From positions 371,001 through 435,000 of the forward strand of contig CAUJNA010002891.1 of NCBI GenBank assembly GCA_963377175.1: a DNA stretch of 64,000 nt, given 5' to 3'. Shown in pieces: positions 37,534-49,682 of this stretch (within the stretch, counting starts at the first letter, position 1; the number at the start of each line of letters is the position of its first letter). Below the pieces are notes generated by a model. That model saw nothing but the letters and a program-made list of their open reading frames with translations, was not told where the DNA came from and did not search any database. A program made the position numbers and the translations under genes. This stretch comes from Effrenium voratum (taxonomy: Eukaryota > Sar > Dinophyceae > Suessiales > Symbiodiniaceae).

Positions 37534-40500
37534 GAGTGCCCAACCTTTTGAGCCGCAAGGTCCAGGAGAGCCTTGCGCAGCGTCGGGTGAAGCCAGTCAG
37601 CGCCGACCGTCAGTGGATCGAGGACTCGGTGAGTGAGCGCAAGGCGCGGGGCGAAATTGGTTTTGTGGCGAGCTCACGGACGTAGCATGATGATGATTTT
37701 ACTTGGGGACTACTTATTTGAGCCTTTGGAAGTACTGTCAAATTGCGAGTATTCAATGTTCAGACGCGCTTGAAGTTATGGTGGATCAACGGGCTGGATG
37801 TCCCCCAAGAAGTGTCTCTGCATCCCGTGTAAGCGGAACACCTTACCATCAGCACCCCACCCCCCCCGTACCCCTAGATTTGTGTTCAGAACCTGTCGCT
37901 GTCGGTGACCTTTAGGAAGGTCCCTCCACACGCATTCCTGGGTGAGGGGCCTCTTGCTTCCTGTTTGATTGCGCCTGTCACACGGTTCTTTGGAATGCTC
38001 CTTTGGCTGAATGAATTGTTGGGCTCCTTTCGGAGTGGATGTTTGCTGCGGGTGGCTGTGTCTGAGTTGGTCTTGGGCTGAGTGTAGCTTGCTGTTCTCA
38101 ATCACTTGGCAAGTTTCGGTCGCATGGCGGTTGCTATTCCCCAAGCCTCATGGTCTAAGGTGCTTGTTGGTTTTGCTTGCCACTGTTTGTTCATCCTCAG
38201 GTCGCAGAGTTGTCCATGGTGCTTTGTGTACATGTTGTCCGCAACGCATGTACCAAGGAGCAGGCCGCGTGGGTACAGAACATCCAGAAGAAGCTGGCAG
38301 AAGAGAAGCAGCGGCTCGGAGCATGAGATGGAGGTGTGCGAAGACCAAACTTTGCCATGAGTCCAGGAAAACAATCCAATTATTCTGAACCCAAGTCTGA
38401 ATCTTTCCAGAAAGACACATAGAATGGGGATGAACGCGAAAAGAACCAGAGAAGAACACAAGCTTCTGGCATGATGTATGAGATGTCCGCACAGATGTGC
38501 GCCTCAAGCTGCAAATTGTGTTGAAAAGTCGCACAATCAGCACTTGAATATAAGTGTACAGAATATATATATATATATATATATGTGCTGTAGGTAGAGG
38601 GAGGGAGGGAGGGAGGGAGGGAGGGAGGGAGAGGGAGGGAGGGAGGGAGGGAGGGAGGGAGGGAGGAGAGAGAGAGAGAGAGAGAGACAGAGTGAGGGGG
38701 CCTTATTCCAGAGGGATGTTACGCATTGAACTGATTGGGTCAAAATTGCGAAATACTGTAGGCTGTGTGAGACGGGATGCATGTAGAGGCCATGGTTGCT
38801 ATGGAATTCAACGGCTTGCACGTCCAAGCCCTGGCTTTAAGCTGCACTGGGGACTCCCTGAGAAGGCAGAACATGTTCAGCACAAACAGGCTCCTCTTGT
38901 CCCCACCCCGTAGAAATGGTTGCTTGAGGAGGGGAAGCTTGAACTAGTTTAATTCCAGGAACAGTGGATCTGCTCTGGGGATTGCGCTCAGGAAAGAAGA
39001 GGAGGCGAGCTTGGACCGGTTCTACAAGGACGCGCAATGTCAGAGAGCTGCAATGCCCCAGGTAGGGGGCAAGGGTCCTCAGATATTTCCCTGTTGGAGG
39101 GTTGAAACAGCACCTTTTGGTTCGAGTGCTTGATACAGGAATTGAACAAGGAACCCTGTTAGAAATGCCCGCGGGGACCGACTGTCAAACAGACGGAGAT
39201 TTAAAGGCCTTGTCCCCCAAACAAGGTAGGCTGTTTGCTCTACAAAGCCTATATGCAATCACCAAATGAACAGGACGACCCCTGCCAGCCGACTGGCCAG
39301 CTTCGTCCCTCACATGTCGTGACCATGCACTAGGCACTTCACATAAATTCCTCTTGCTTACTAGGCCAAGCTTTTTTTCTTGGGCATGAATTGCCAGGCA
39401 CCAACATGTTCGTAAATGCTAGCTGCGGCAAACATCGCAGAGAAATGTGCCAGCTGGCTCTACCGATTTCAACTGCACGTATGTGCAGAGTCGGCCGGAT
39501 CCAAAGCCAAACTGAAATTTAGTTATTCGACGAGCTTCTGCAGCCTTCACACTCTCCAAACCCTTGATTTGCACCAACAGAACAGTGAAAGTCATTTATT
39601 TGACGCTCGTTGTTGCGGGCGACGAGCTGGCTTTACGATGCTGTGTGGTTGCACGCAGTGTGCCCTTTCTGGGATAGCATGTAGACTATGTAGAGAGGTA
39701 TATACCAATTTCACACATCTACATGTATATCAATATAGCTCAACTCCAATCAATCGTGCAGACAATGCGGCTGTGGATGGTGAATTCTCAACAGTTGACA
39801 GCCGCACATTGTTTAGCCGTGTGGAACAACGTCATGACGTGTGCTCCGAAGGTGCATCAAGCGCCGTTCTTCCGGGACATCACAAGGTACCGTCAAAGAC
39901 TTAGCCGCATCCCACACACACCCCTCCAAAGGTTAGAGCGGTTAGGGGCTCAACAGGCCAAAGGTCTTAAAGGTTAGGTCACGGGTCTTTGCGGAGTTTT
40001 CCCTTGTTTCTGCTGGAGAGGACTTGCGCGGCCGGGCGCAGATCCAGCGGACCCCACTGTCACAGCAGGGCTACCCTTCGCCCCAAACGGGCAGCGAAGA
40101 GAGCGACGAGTGGAATGAGTCAGACGGCGGCTTTGACTCCCCCTGAGGCCAGGATGAATCTGATGTTACAGCGGATTTTGTCCGGCTGGAGGGGCAAGCC
40201 AGGAGATACCGCAGCAAAAAGGTGATGACTGAAGAACGAGTGCCAACTGCACCATTTTGTGAAAAGAGAATGCTTGTGTGGCAATGCAGCCGAAAGTTTT
40301 GTGGATAATCAGTCGGGAACTCAGGCTTCCGGGGGGGGGGGGCTTCTCATCAGGTGCGGGAAGAACGGATTAGTTTTGCTCAGCATGCCGGCAGGAGCTT
40401 TCGCAGCATTTGTGGGGCGCTTTGGGCAACCCTGACAGAGCGCCACAATGACAAAGCATGGTACGAAGTGATTTATGTGATTTATTTGGAAATTGCGCCG

Positions 40501-40691
40501 AATGGGAGTGTCCGAGTTCATATACGCCTCGGCTCCAAATCAACAGAAACTCGGGCCTGTGACAACCCTAGCCAGCAAAAACGTGTGTTGTTTTCTTTGT
40601 GCAGGTGGGCGACTGGCTTCCTGTTCAAGCTGGCGGCTCACGAGTAGTTAGAAATGCTCTGGGCATTTGGCAGATTACAAAAGCTACGTGA
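37534..40691 (+). CDS. Unidentified protein, exons joined in phase
   Basis: Exons 37,534-37,628 (NLLSRKVQESLAQRRVKP), 38,201-38,310 (NACTKEQAAWVQNIQKKLA), 38,992-39,061 (EEEASLDRFYKDAQCQRAA), 39,762-39,851 (RLWMVNSQQLTAAHCLAVW), 40,021-about 40,219, 40,354-40,455 (RSICGALWATLTERHNDK) and 40,605-40,691 (ends LGIWQITKAT, stop). Phases agree at every junction I could test. Acceptors are AG|G except at 39,762, and donors are GT or GC. The second and third exons together make a charged, probably helical or coiled stretch. The 40,021 exon is acidic (GSEESDEWNESDGG) and meets a TGA at 40,144-40,146, yet the same frame stays open and protein-like beyond it. The gene may really end at 40,146, may be broken, or may be mis-modelled there. 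Upstream exons are missing. No family recognised. Confidence 0.5.
38563..38687. repeat. Compound microsatellite AT, GGGA, GA
   Basis: An AT run (38,563-38,584), then a GGGA tetranucleotide run (about 38,598-38,665), then GA (38,666-38,687). It lies in an intron of the unidentified gene. Confidence 0.95.
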
Positions 40692-43276
40692 AAGGCATTG
40701 TTTCATTGTTTGACCCGCTTCAGACAGGAAGTTTCACACTGCAGGCATGCTGGCATTCGCGGCGGAAAAGTGCAGCGCATTATGATGTGGTCATAGTGCC
40801 GGGGTGCAAACTAACTCTTCATGAATTCGGACATAATGCAGCTCCTACAACTTTGGAATCTTTGGAATTGACGTCCCCCAGCTCGCAAGGTTTCGACAGA
40901 TCTGTCGTCATATGGTGGATGAAGCCAGGAACAACCACTTGTGCTATCCTGAGCTCATTGTGCTGAGCAAAGCGTGTGACAGGCATCATTGGCGCAGAGA
41001 GTCCGAACCTGACCTTCATCTCACGGTCGCACCTTGAGGCACGGGCTCTGCCAAGCTTGATTGGCTCAACCGTGAAATAAGCGATCTTATCGCTCAGAAC
41101 CTTCCAGAGCTTCTAAGGTTCGGGGGGGGCCCAACGCTTGGCTCGAGGTGAACGAGCTTGGCCCCGCCAGCTTCGCTGTGCTGGGCCCAGCCGGCTTTGC
41201 GGGTCCCGCTATTTCCTAAAGTGGTAGTTGTCATAAATCCACCAGGGAATCGCAACCTTGGGCCGTCCTTGATCTTCAGCCCTGCTTTGTTTTGGGTTGA
41301 TGCGCGCGTCATGTTAGCTCTTTCCAATGTGAATTGAATGCCACGTTGGCACTGGGTGCGCCCTGTTTTAGGAAGACGGGGATCCGCCCGTCTTTAATTT
41401 CTACCCCAGTTTCATGCGACGCATGAGACGCATGACACACAGACACACACTGCTTTCGCCGCCTGCGCGCGCCGTTGCTGGCTCGACAGTTCGAGCTGCG
41501 GAATTGCAAATGCAAGGCACTTCAGCATGTGACTGAGCTGCTCTTTCGAGCTCTCCTGTTCGGCCTTTCGTCCTTGCGTTTGCCAGACAGGGTTCCTCAT
41601 GCGCCCCCTCTCGGTCAGCATCCCTCCCAAGGAACTGGATGATGATTTGCCCAAAAGGTCGCGGTTGCAGCAACCCTTGCCAGAGCCACAGCCTTGTTAC
41701 TCGGCAAGCGTCAGACATGTTGAGCCTGGAAATGGAACCCAACTAACAAAGCCATGCGCTCCCATGGTGCTGGCGTTCCGGAACCCAGGCCCTTGTTGCA
41801 CACAGTTGCAATCCCGTGGTGGACAATTGCTGGGCTAATACATGTCAGAAGAACTGTGCAAGTCTTTATCCTGTACTGGGATGCTGTAGGGGTGGGACAT
41901 GGTAGGACAGTGACCACGGATTGCATGTGGACCCGAAGGATGTGACAAATCACCGTTTCGGGTCAAAGTAAGCCATCCCCATGACACCAATCAATCATAT
42001 GATGAGATTCGCTCAGATAAATTACCGCTTGCATTTGAAGCTGCGTATTGCAGGACTAGCATGCGCCTGTCTTGCCCGGAGCTGAGTTCTTGTGAACTGC
42101 TCCAACAAGCAAGACTTGGCTACGCCAGCCCAACCACAAGCTTCGGGCCATAGCGTCAGGGGCATATGGTGTAGTATGGGTTCAACCCCCAATGTGTCCA
42201 TCCTCGTTCCACACTTGATACAGTACTGTTCTCGGCTTACCGCAGTTCAGAGGTGGATCAATCGTATGTACGTCTCATTCCGGAAGTTACACTATCGGTG
42301 GCATTTGTTGTACGGCGGGGTTCCTCTCAGAAAAAAACGTTCCCATTATTTGCCACGCACATCCCGTGCACAAACAACCCAGATGGCGTGGATTGGCTAG
42401 AGACACACAAGTTCAGGAGCGTGCAAGATTCAGCCCGCGCGTGCCCAGATCCTTGCTTTCATGCTCCCATGGTCAATTCCCTACATACTACATCATACTG
42501 CAAGTGAAACAGCCGCATCTCAACAACTGGCAAGTTCCCGTAGACTGCAGGGTTTCCCGTTTTGCAAAACGGGCTGGCCAAACTAGCGCTTTTCAACTTC
42601 CGGGTGATTCCGGGCCAATGAAATCGGAGACCGTAGGGTTGGTTTGCAATCTCGGGCCAGGAGGGTTGCCCGTCCGCCCGTGAGGCACACCTGGTGGTCG
42701 GCAGGGAGGAGGATCCATTTGCAGAGCAGAAAGACGGAGATAATTGCTCGGCTTGAGGAGTTTGCTTTAAATATGGATGCTCATTAGATAAATCATGGCT
42801 TCGGGCAAGCCAAGCAGCGAGTCGATATTTGCACTCCTTCCCCGAAGCTAAGCGCGGGCTCAATGCTGGCGCTGCAGTCAGGGCCCATGTAGATGTTTCC
42901 GTGCTTTTGGCCTGGCTAGAGGCTTGGATGCAATTTCAGCTTGAGATGGACATCTAGGCCAGGCTATGGGAAAAGGACCTTGCGGAAAGGGGCGGTTGCG
43001 AGTAGACGAGGGGGCAAAGTTGCAAAGTTGCCCCGGAGGGAGTGATGATGCGACTTTTTGTTTGAGCCTGGAGTTGCAGCCTGTCTTCAGGTTTTCCTCC
43101 GGCATGAACACTGGCAACCAGGGCTCCACTTCTTGACTATTTCAGGGTAGACTTAAACCCAGGGGTGGTTCATTGCCCCCAAAGGAGAACTACTGGGTTT
43201 AAGTCCATCTTGGGGTAGTCAAAAAGTGGAACCCTGCTGGCAACAGTTTGGAAGATTGGCAACGGGTTTGGCCAAG
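40692..43276. other. No gene recognised
   Basis: Only short frames on both strands, none coherent. Probably intergenic or intronic. Confidence 0.4.
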
Positions 43277-43665
43277 GCTTGGGCATGCCGCGCACCAGCT
43301 TCTACATCGATTGCACTCCGGGGTCCATGGGCCACCGAGCTGAAATGGCCAGTTCTGAGGCTCGAAAGCCTCAAGCCCAAATCCAAACGTCTGATTATTT
43401 TGAGGGAAGGTTGAAGTGTTTGGTTCCCAGCAATTTGGAGGAGAGAGCCTTATGTATTCCCCTCCAGTTTCCCTCGTTTTCTTGATCCGTGTGGCTGCTT
43501 GATCCGCGCGCTTGGCGCGGTTTGCCAAGGCTTCCCTCAGTACGAGGAGGGGGTGCCCAGTTGGGCGCCACCTGTCAAATGCCCGCTTAGCGACAAGCCC
43601 AGCATGGCGGACGGGGGCGCTGCCAAGAACTGCCGGCCCCATGAGGAGGCGGGAAGTGGGAAGGG
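43277..43665 (+). CDS. Two possible exons, unidentified
   Basis: Two stretches begin after the same acceptor phrase GCCAAG|GC. One at 43,277-about 43,350 reads GMPRTSFYIDCTPGSMGHRA. The other at 43,530-about 43,665 reads QYEEGVPSWAPPVKCPLSDK. They are polar and look coding, but the minus strand is also open here and no family is recognised. Confidence 0.35.
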
Positions 43666-44729
43666 TCTTCGAGCGCGGAGCCTCAACCCCCAGTACCAAA
43701 ACGGTGTCCTGCTGTTGGTCTATGACCAGATATGTGAGCCGAAACCAAGACTATAGGGACCCTGCGACATATCCAAAGCGGTGTTGCGTTCTTTGGGTCA
43801 TGATCACCTAAGTGAGTCAGAACTAAGACTAGGCACCCTGCACGTCGTTTCCGTTTGGATCCTTTGTCAGCTGGGTTCCACACATTGTCCTGAAAGGATG
43901 GCTTTAAACGTGAAACGACAAATTTTGAAAAGACGCATGAGCAGTTGGCTTCCATTTGGAAATTTGGGGGACGGCTCCTTGAGCTGCGGTGGATGGTGAA
44001 GCACCACAGTGCCACAGTCAGTAGCGGCGTAGCCGCGTTGGAGGGGTGTGTCTTAAACAGGGGCTTAGAATGCTGCTCAGTTTCCTGTTGGTGCCCGTTG
44101 AATCATTGAAAGGCGTTAACCATTTTGAGACACACCCAAGCAGGGTGTTCAATGCAAACCTGCCCTTGGGTTTGGCTGTCATGTCCTCTATGTTTTGGAA
44201 TCGGAGGTGGCCACTGCAATTGCACTTGGAATTATTCTTGCAATATGCTTCTGCGTATTCGTGTAGCCTACTGGGAAGCAGTTGCCATCCGTGACTCGTT
44301 GCCAGGTTAGGTTCGCCAAACCCACCATGCCCCTTCAACAGGCAAAGAGATAAAGGCAAATGAGCCACAAGCAAGGCTCAACTTTCAGATTTTCTGTGGG
44401 TTTGGTTTGGTTTGGGCCCTGGGGAAATCATAGAAAGGTCATCGCCTCTTGTGGAAGAGTCTGAGAGGAGTGTCGACGGATCCACCTGGCGCTGCAGAGC
44501 AAGTCCCTGCAGTCCAGCCTCTACCTTTGTCCCTTTCAGGCGTTTCGGTTCAGCGTTGGGTCGGTGTCATGTCCTGTTTGATCGGTGTCATTGGGTTTTT
44601 GGCAAACCAACCCGTGCACGGGCAGTTTTGGAGACTAACACCGTAGTGGTTTTTTTTTGTCCCCTGCGGGGCTAAACTGGACGTCATTGACCATTTGAAC
44701 TGAAAGCATGTGATGTGTCATGGCCATAG

Positions 44730-45448
44730 GAGATGGTGTTCATCCATTACAATGATGGCGACGCGTGGGAGAGATGCTGCATCCAAGAGGACATCTTCAA
44801 CGGAAAGCTCAGCGCCAAGTGCGAGGCACGAGACCGTTTGGCGCTCAAAACCTTGCGAAACCCTCAATTGAAATTTGTCCATGCCTTTGGTTACCTGGGG
44901 GCAACCGCCCTAAGGACGCTTTTGCTTTTGAAGCCGACATGTTCTGGAGTACGTCTCTCGGTCATATGTTTTGCGGCATGCTCTCATTGCCGGCTGCGGC
45001 ACAACCCAGCTGAAATGAAATACAAGGTTGCTTGGACTGGGCTCATTTACTGTTTGGGACCTTGTTCACGGAAAGCTGCCAAGTAAGTTTCCAGAGCAAC
45101 TCAACGAATAGCTCTTTGGTTCAGTTAGTGGGTGTCTCCGATTTGTGTGGTCTTTTCCGGGGGGGGGGGGGGTTACCCTTGGCCTCAAAGAACGCTCAAA
45201 AAGGTGCTTCTATGTGGCGCTGTGTTTCTTTGAGTATCCTTTTTGGACAAAAAACATGGACCAAAAAAGAGGCAATTTCTCGGTGTCTTGCAATTGTTCT
45301 TGGTGGTCAAATCACTGGGGTCACTGCCTCTTTGGCCATTTGGGAGGCGCTCTACGAGAAGCCGCAGCCGGTCATGGAGCCGCCCTCCCCGCCTGACCCT
45401 GTGCCGGTCACCAAGACGGAGAAGATCATGGCGGTGGTGAAGCTGGTG
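44730..45448 (+). CDS. Two exons of an unidentified gene
   Basis: 44,730-44,818, after a TAG|G acceptor, reads VFIHYNDGDAWERCCIQEDI. 45,347-45,448, after GAG|G and ending at a GC donor in phase 0, reads YEKPQPVMEPPSPPDPVPVT and is Pro-rich. A further piece near 45,945-46,008 (KEGAFDPGPEESERCP, stop) may be the end of the same gene. A run of 14 G lies at about 45,161-45,174 between the two exons. Confidence 0.4.
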
Positions 45449-47000
45449 GCCAGGCCCCGGAAAAACGGCGTTTTCGTTTTTGTCACAAGGAGCTTTCAAA
45501 AGGGTTGGATCACAGGAAAATGGGTTGGGTTTCTGGAAAATCTTGCAGCAAATGGCCCCAACACACCGTAACAAAAGAGCTGTTTTCCTGTAGATTTTCG
45601 TATAACCCAATGCTTCGAAGAATCAAAGCCCAGGTAATTGAAGGTCAGTAAGAAAAAGTCCCAACCCGAAGGTGAGCCTTGTAGTTCTTTGCATTGGTTA
45701 TGGGCCATTTTCATACCAGGCGTTGATTGCGACTCAAATTTAAATGGGTTCGCAACGTGGAAATCGGAACACTCCGCAGGTTTCCTATTGGTTTCCAAAC
45801 TTTAACCCAGGCGAACTTCCCAAGAGGGACACACCCAAATAGCAAATATGGGGGGCGCGCAGAATGGTGGTTTCGCCTTGGCTCAGCTTTATTCCAAGGC
45901 GAAAACCATCTGACTCTCCAGGCTCTGACCCACTGCGTTTTCAGTTTGCGATGCCTCAAGGAGGGGGCCTTCGATCCGGGCCCTGAGGAATCGGAGAGGT
46001 GTCCCTGAGCAGTCCATGTGCTCGCCTCACAAGTAGCCTACAAGTTCAGCGCATAGCTTGGCGCTTGTGATACCAAGGGGATGAAGTGACAAAGTGATCA
46101 TAGGGTGCCTTGGTATGTGCAACTTTCAACTAGCTTCCTGGACAGGCAAAACCTGGGGTTGATAACATGAACTCTAGCTGCCCACTAGGCGAGATAGTTC
46201 CATTTTCGTTTTGGGTTCATTATATCCTACTGTGTTCCTTCAATAAAAGCACCCTCAAGCCACAAAAGGTGTTGTGCAAGCGGGAAGAAGCAGGAGACCT
46301 GACCTTCTTGGCCTCTTTGTTTGATTTAACGAGGTGCACAACACATCATTTCGAGGCCCCCCTGCCTCTCTTTTGAATCTAGAGCCAGTAGGTCTGAAGG
46401 GGCTCGCACAAACAGATTGGAGTGGGAAGCTAAGAGTCCCCGTCGCTGTCGTTGAAGGCGCGGTTTTGTGGGCCAGCAACAAGCGCAGGAAGGGAGTGGG
46501 CTCAATGACTAATAGCCAAGTTTGTTTTTGGACCCCAGTATCTGAAATTTGCAACTCGAAACTGCCTCTCAAACCTCAACTTCAACCCCAGACGATATGC
46601 GTTTGTGTGTGTTGCTGCTAGGTGCTCATTGTTTCTGTAAACGTCAATGGTTTGCCTGGCACGGCCAGCCATGCCCAGTGTGAGCCACGCTTTTGCCCTC
46701 CTTCCGCACCATGACGCGCCAGGATATCGAAAGAAATAGCCAAAGCGCCTGGGCTACATGGGGAGCTGGTTTCGTTTTGCATGCGACGAGGGAAGCGCTA
46801 AAGCTGGAAGTGGTGCAAAGGTCGGAATCTGCGGCATAGCATTGAAAGGGACTTCACAATCGCTATGCAGGCGGCCGCAGTCTCCTGCATACTGTTTGCT
46901 CCTGCGGGGTTCCTGATAGATAAGGAAAACAAATAAAGAATCAACCAAGCCAAGAAGCTATCAAGCAAACAGACATACAGAGACAGACAGCGACGGACAG

Positions 47001-47180
47001 ACCAGACCAGACCAGACCAGACCAGACCAGACCAGACCAGACCAGACCAGACCAGACCAGACCAGACCAGACCAGACCAGACCAGACCAGACCAGACCAG
47101 ACCAGACCAGACCAGACCAGACCAGACCAGACCAGACCAGACCAGACCAGACCAGACCAGACCAGACCAGACCAGACCAG
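47001..47180. repeat. Perfect ACCAG pentanucleotide array, 36 copies
   Basis: 180 bases without a single interruption, with one CAGACAGACCAG variant just outside. Because five is coprime to three, all three minus-strand frames read the same repeating Trp-Ser-Gly-Leu-Val peptide, which explains the long minus-strand open frames here. Confidence 0.98.
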
Positions 47181-47406
47181 ACAGACCAGCACGAGATGTG
47201 CATGTATAGTCGTACAATGTCGCAGATAGATATACAATTATATATATATATATATGTATACGTGCGCCGCATTCGTTTTCTCCCCGGCAGCTCACCACAC
47301 CAAATCAACTTGTGCATCAAAGCGAATTGAGCAGGGCTGCAACTCAGACGACGCACAGACACCCGCACACACACACACACAGGGGTGCGTTTGCGTTTGT
47401 GCGCAG

Positions 47407-47556
47407 AGGTACGGTCATTTGAGCAAGGCTGAATGTCAGCGAGAGTTTTGGGTGTTCTTCTCGCCCAAGGAATTGGCTGCCCGTATGGGCTTCTATGGCT
47501 GCGGGAAAGGTTGCAAGCCAGACGGCATTGTAGACCCGCCACCCGTGTGCCACTGA
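47407..47556 (+). CDS. C-terminal exon of an unidentified gene
   Basis: After a GCGCAG or CAGAG|G acceptor the frame reads KAECQREFWVFFSPKELAAR, then a Cys-containing tail (CGKGCKPDG) and a TGA at 47,554-47,556. The composition looks coding and the antisense frame has no domain. No family recognised. It may belong with the exons at 44,730-45,448. Confidence 0.4.
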   Translation, partial: RYGHLSKAECQREFWVFFSPKELAARMGFYGCGKGCKPDGIVDPPPVCH

Positions 47557-49237
47557 GCTGCACCGGCTTGGAAGTATCCAAGCGCCATTCTATCCGGGGA
47601 GGTTCTGCAACTGAGGCTTAAGCACACCCCGGCGGAAGAGCACGTGTGTCTATATGGGCAGGCCAGACTTTCGCAATCTTGCGGCGACAGCTGGGTTTTG
47701 TCAAAATAGGCGCCCCAAGATGCTGGTTGACCTTTTGGTTTGCTGATTTTACGGGTGTGCTGCCGATTGGGTACACAGTTCGCAGACCTGGCGAGCTCTT
47801 CGCAAAGAAGCCTTTGGCTGGGGAGGCTGGCTACAAGGCCGCCGGCGAGTCTGACGGATGCGTTGTTTGTGGATTCATGTCCCAAACTCCCAGTTTGGCA
47901 CTCCTTGAGCATTTGTGCTGGCAAAAAGCGGTTGCTTGCAACGAAAAATGCCAAAGTGCTTGGGTCGTACATTAGCAAAGCTGTGCTATTCTTTAAGCAG
48001 CGGGGGTCATGTTCAAGTCTCAGACGCTACGTATGGGAAGCGTGCTTGATCGTGCTTGTGTAACGGCCAACTTCTGAGACGGCGGCGGAGACGTCAAAGA
48101 CTGGCTTGGATGCTTTGGATCCAGTTGACCCATGCCATTTCCGAGGCGCGCAGGTAGGCAAGCAAGAAAGAAGCATGCTCGCCAAGAAAGAAGCATGCTC
48201 GCACGTACGTACTCAATCAAGCAAGCGCGCGTACGAGATCGCGCAAATCGCACAGGTGCACAGTCCAGAGAGACCCCATCACGGATTTGACCATGGAGGG
48301 TAGAAATTCGAGCAGACTACCATCAAGTGTTGCCCTCCCTGGTGTCAGGTCGTGCCTTGAAGAGTTCCGAAAAGGCTGTGTACATGTTTGAGGCTTGATA
48401 CCCTTCTTACTTGTTGCCCTAGAAGCCAAAAGGGCAACTACCATTTTTGGAGTGTTTCTTTGGCAACCATGTTGTCGCCATGCATGTGCTCAAGTCGCCA
48501 GGTCGTCGAGCTGTCCATGCCGACGGGATGGGTGGAAAGCTGGCCAGGCCGGCTCCAGAGAGGTGACCCATCAATCCCTATACGTACATACATATTTGTA
48601 TCCCCCTATGTACATATCTATATATATATATACCCGCCCTATACATAGATGAATGTCCCCTTGTTCAAACATCACCTTTGGCCCACTGGTCCAAAGTGTT
48701 TTTTTCTTTTCGTTTTTTTTTTTTTTTTTTTTTTTTTTTTACGGGGGGGGGGGGGGGGGGGGGGTAGTGCTAGGCGAAATATAGAGAACCCTGCGAGTGT
48801 CAGGGTCAGTGAACATAAGTAGTTTTTGTCGGGCTAGTCTGGCTGAAACATAGATGGCATTGGTTTCGGTTTGGTTCTTAACATGTACTTGTGCAAACGG
48901 TTTGTCCTGATTCTGCTGGCTTTAACCAAGCCCGGACCCCTCCGCCCCAAGTGCCGAGCACTACTAAGTGCTTATGAACCACGTGATTCCCAGCGTTCAC
49001 TCACGAGCAGCTCACTAGCTACCCACGCCTTCCACTGTCGTTCTTTCTTAGTGAGCTTTCGGCGGCGAAAGAGCTAGGCGCTTGCTCAGCACTCGCAAAG
49101 CGAATCACTCGCTAGGCACACCTGTAGTCAAAAAGCTTTTGGTGTGTACAGCCGACATACAAAGTTGACTCCAGTTTTGCCCAGCAACCCGGTGACCCTC
49201 GCATGTCAAGAGGGCGGGCAGGATGGACCGCCATTGC

Positions 49238-49239
<2 letters not shown>
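47557..49239. other. Gap before the young Copia element
   Basis: No firm exon. It holds a tandem pair of AAGAAAGAAGCATGCTCGC (48,154-48,192), a TA run near 48,617, and a T28-AC-G22 compound tract at 48,713-48,764. Confidence 0.4.
48713..48764. repeat. Poly-T then poly-G tract
   Basis: 28 T, then AC, then 22 G. The G run could form a quadruplex. Homopolymer length may be unreliable in the assembly. Confidence 0.9.

Positions 49240-49285
<46 letters not shown>
49240..49285. repeat. GA microsatellite, left part of a split target
   Basis: This GA tract ends in AGAGA directly at the LTR. It resumes at 57,129 on the other side of the Copia element, so the element inserted inside one GA tract. Confidence 0.95.
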
Positions 49286-49462
49286 CGTTAAAATCGGTTG
49301 TTACTTTGCTTACAAGTGCAAGTGTTGTAATGTTCAAACAAACAGTCAACCAATGTAGTCTGCAGCTGCCAACCTTTTGACTCATGCGGAGTAGTAAGCT
49401 CAAGGCCTGCGGTAGTGAACACACATGCAACAAGAGTGCAAAGTGAAGCATGTAGTTTGACA
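49286..49462 (-). repeat. 3' LTR of the young Copia element
   Basis: 177 bp. In element orientation it starts TGTCAAAC and ends TTTTAACG. It lacks the usual CA end. Confidence 0.97.
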
Positions 49463-49480
49463 CGGCCCCTCAGTTAAAAG
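49463..49480 (-). promoter_or_regulatory. Polypurine tract beside the 3' LTR
   Basis: In element orientation the bases before the LTR read AACTGAGGGGCCG. The GAGGGG core is a plausible but short plus-strand primer site. Confidence 0.55.
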
Positions 49481-49682
49481 GTCTTTGTAGTACCTTTTCA
49501 ACTGAAGTGCAAAAAAACATGGATTGACAGTAGTGATGAAAACCATTGTTGTTCATCAATTCTACTGTATTGGCAAAAGTAGTGACCTGCGCTCAGTAGT
49601 TCACGCTGTTCAGGTTCCAGCTCGATGTAGTGCGCTGGACGGAAGTAGTGAAGGCAGGCACCCGTTGTAGTAGAGCAGGAGC

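Noticed and set aside
47001..47180. CRISPR array
   Set aside because: A simple tandem repeat without spacers, in a eukaryotic genome.
46798..47581. Minus-strand frames of 98-206 codons
   Set aside because: They are open only because the ACCAG array lacks stops in every frame.
49206..49463. Leu/Ser repeat frames around the GA tracts (also 56,929-57,410)
   Set aside because: Translations of the microsatellite and LTR, identical at both ends of the element.
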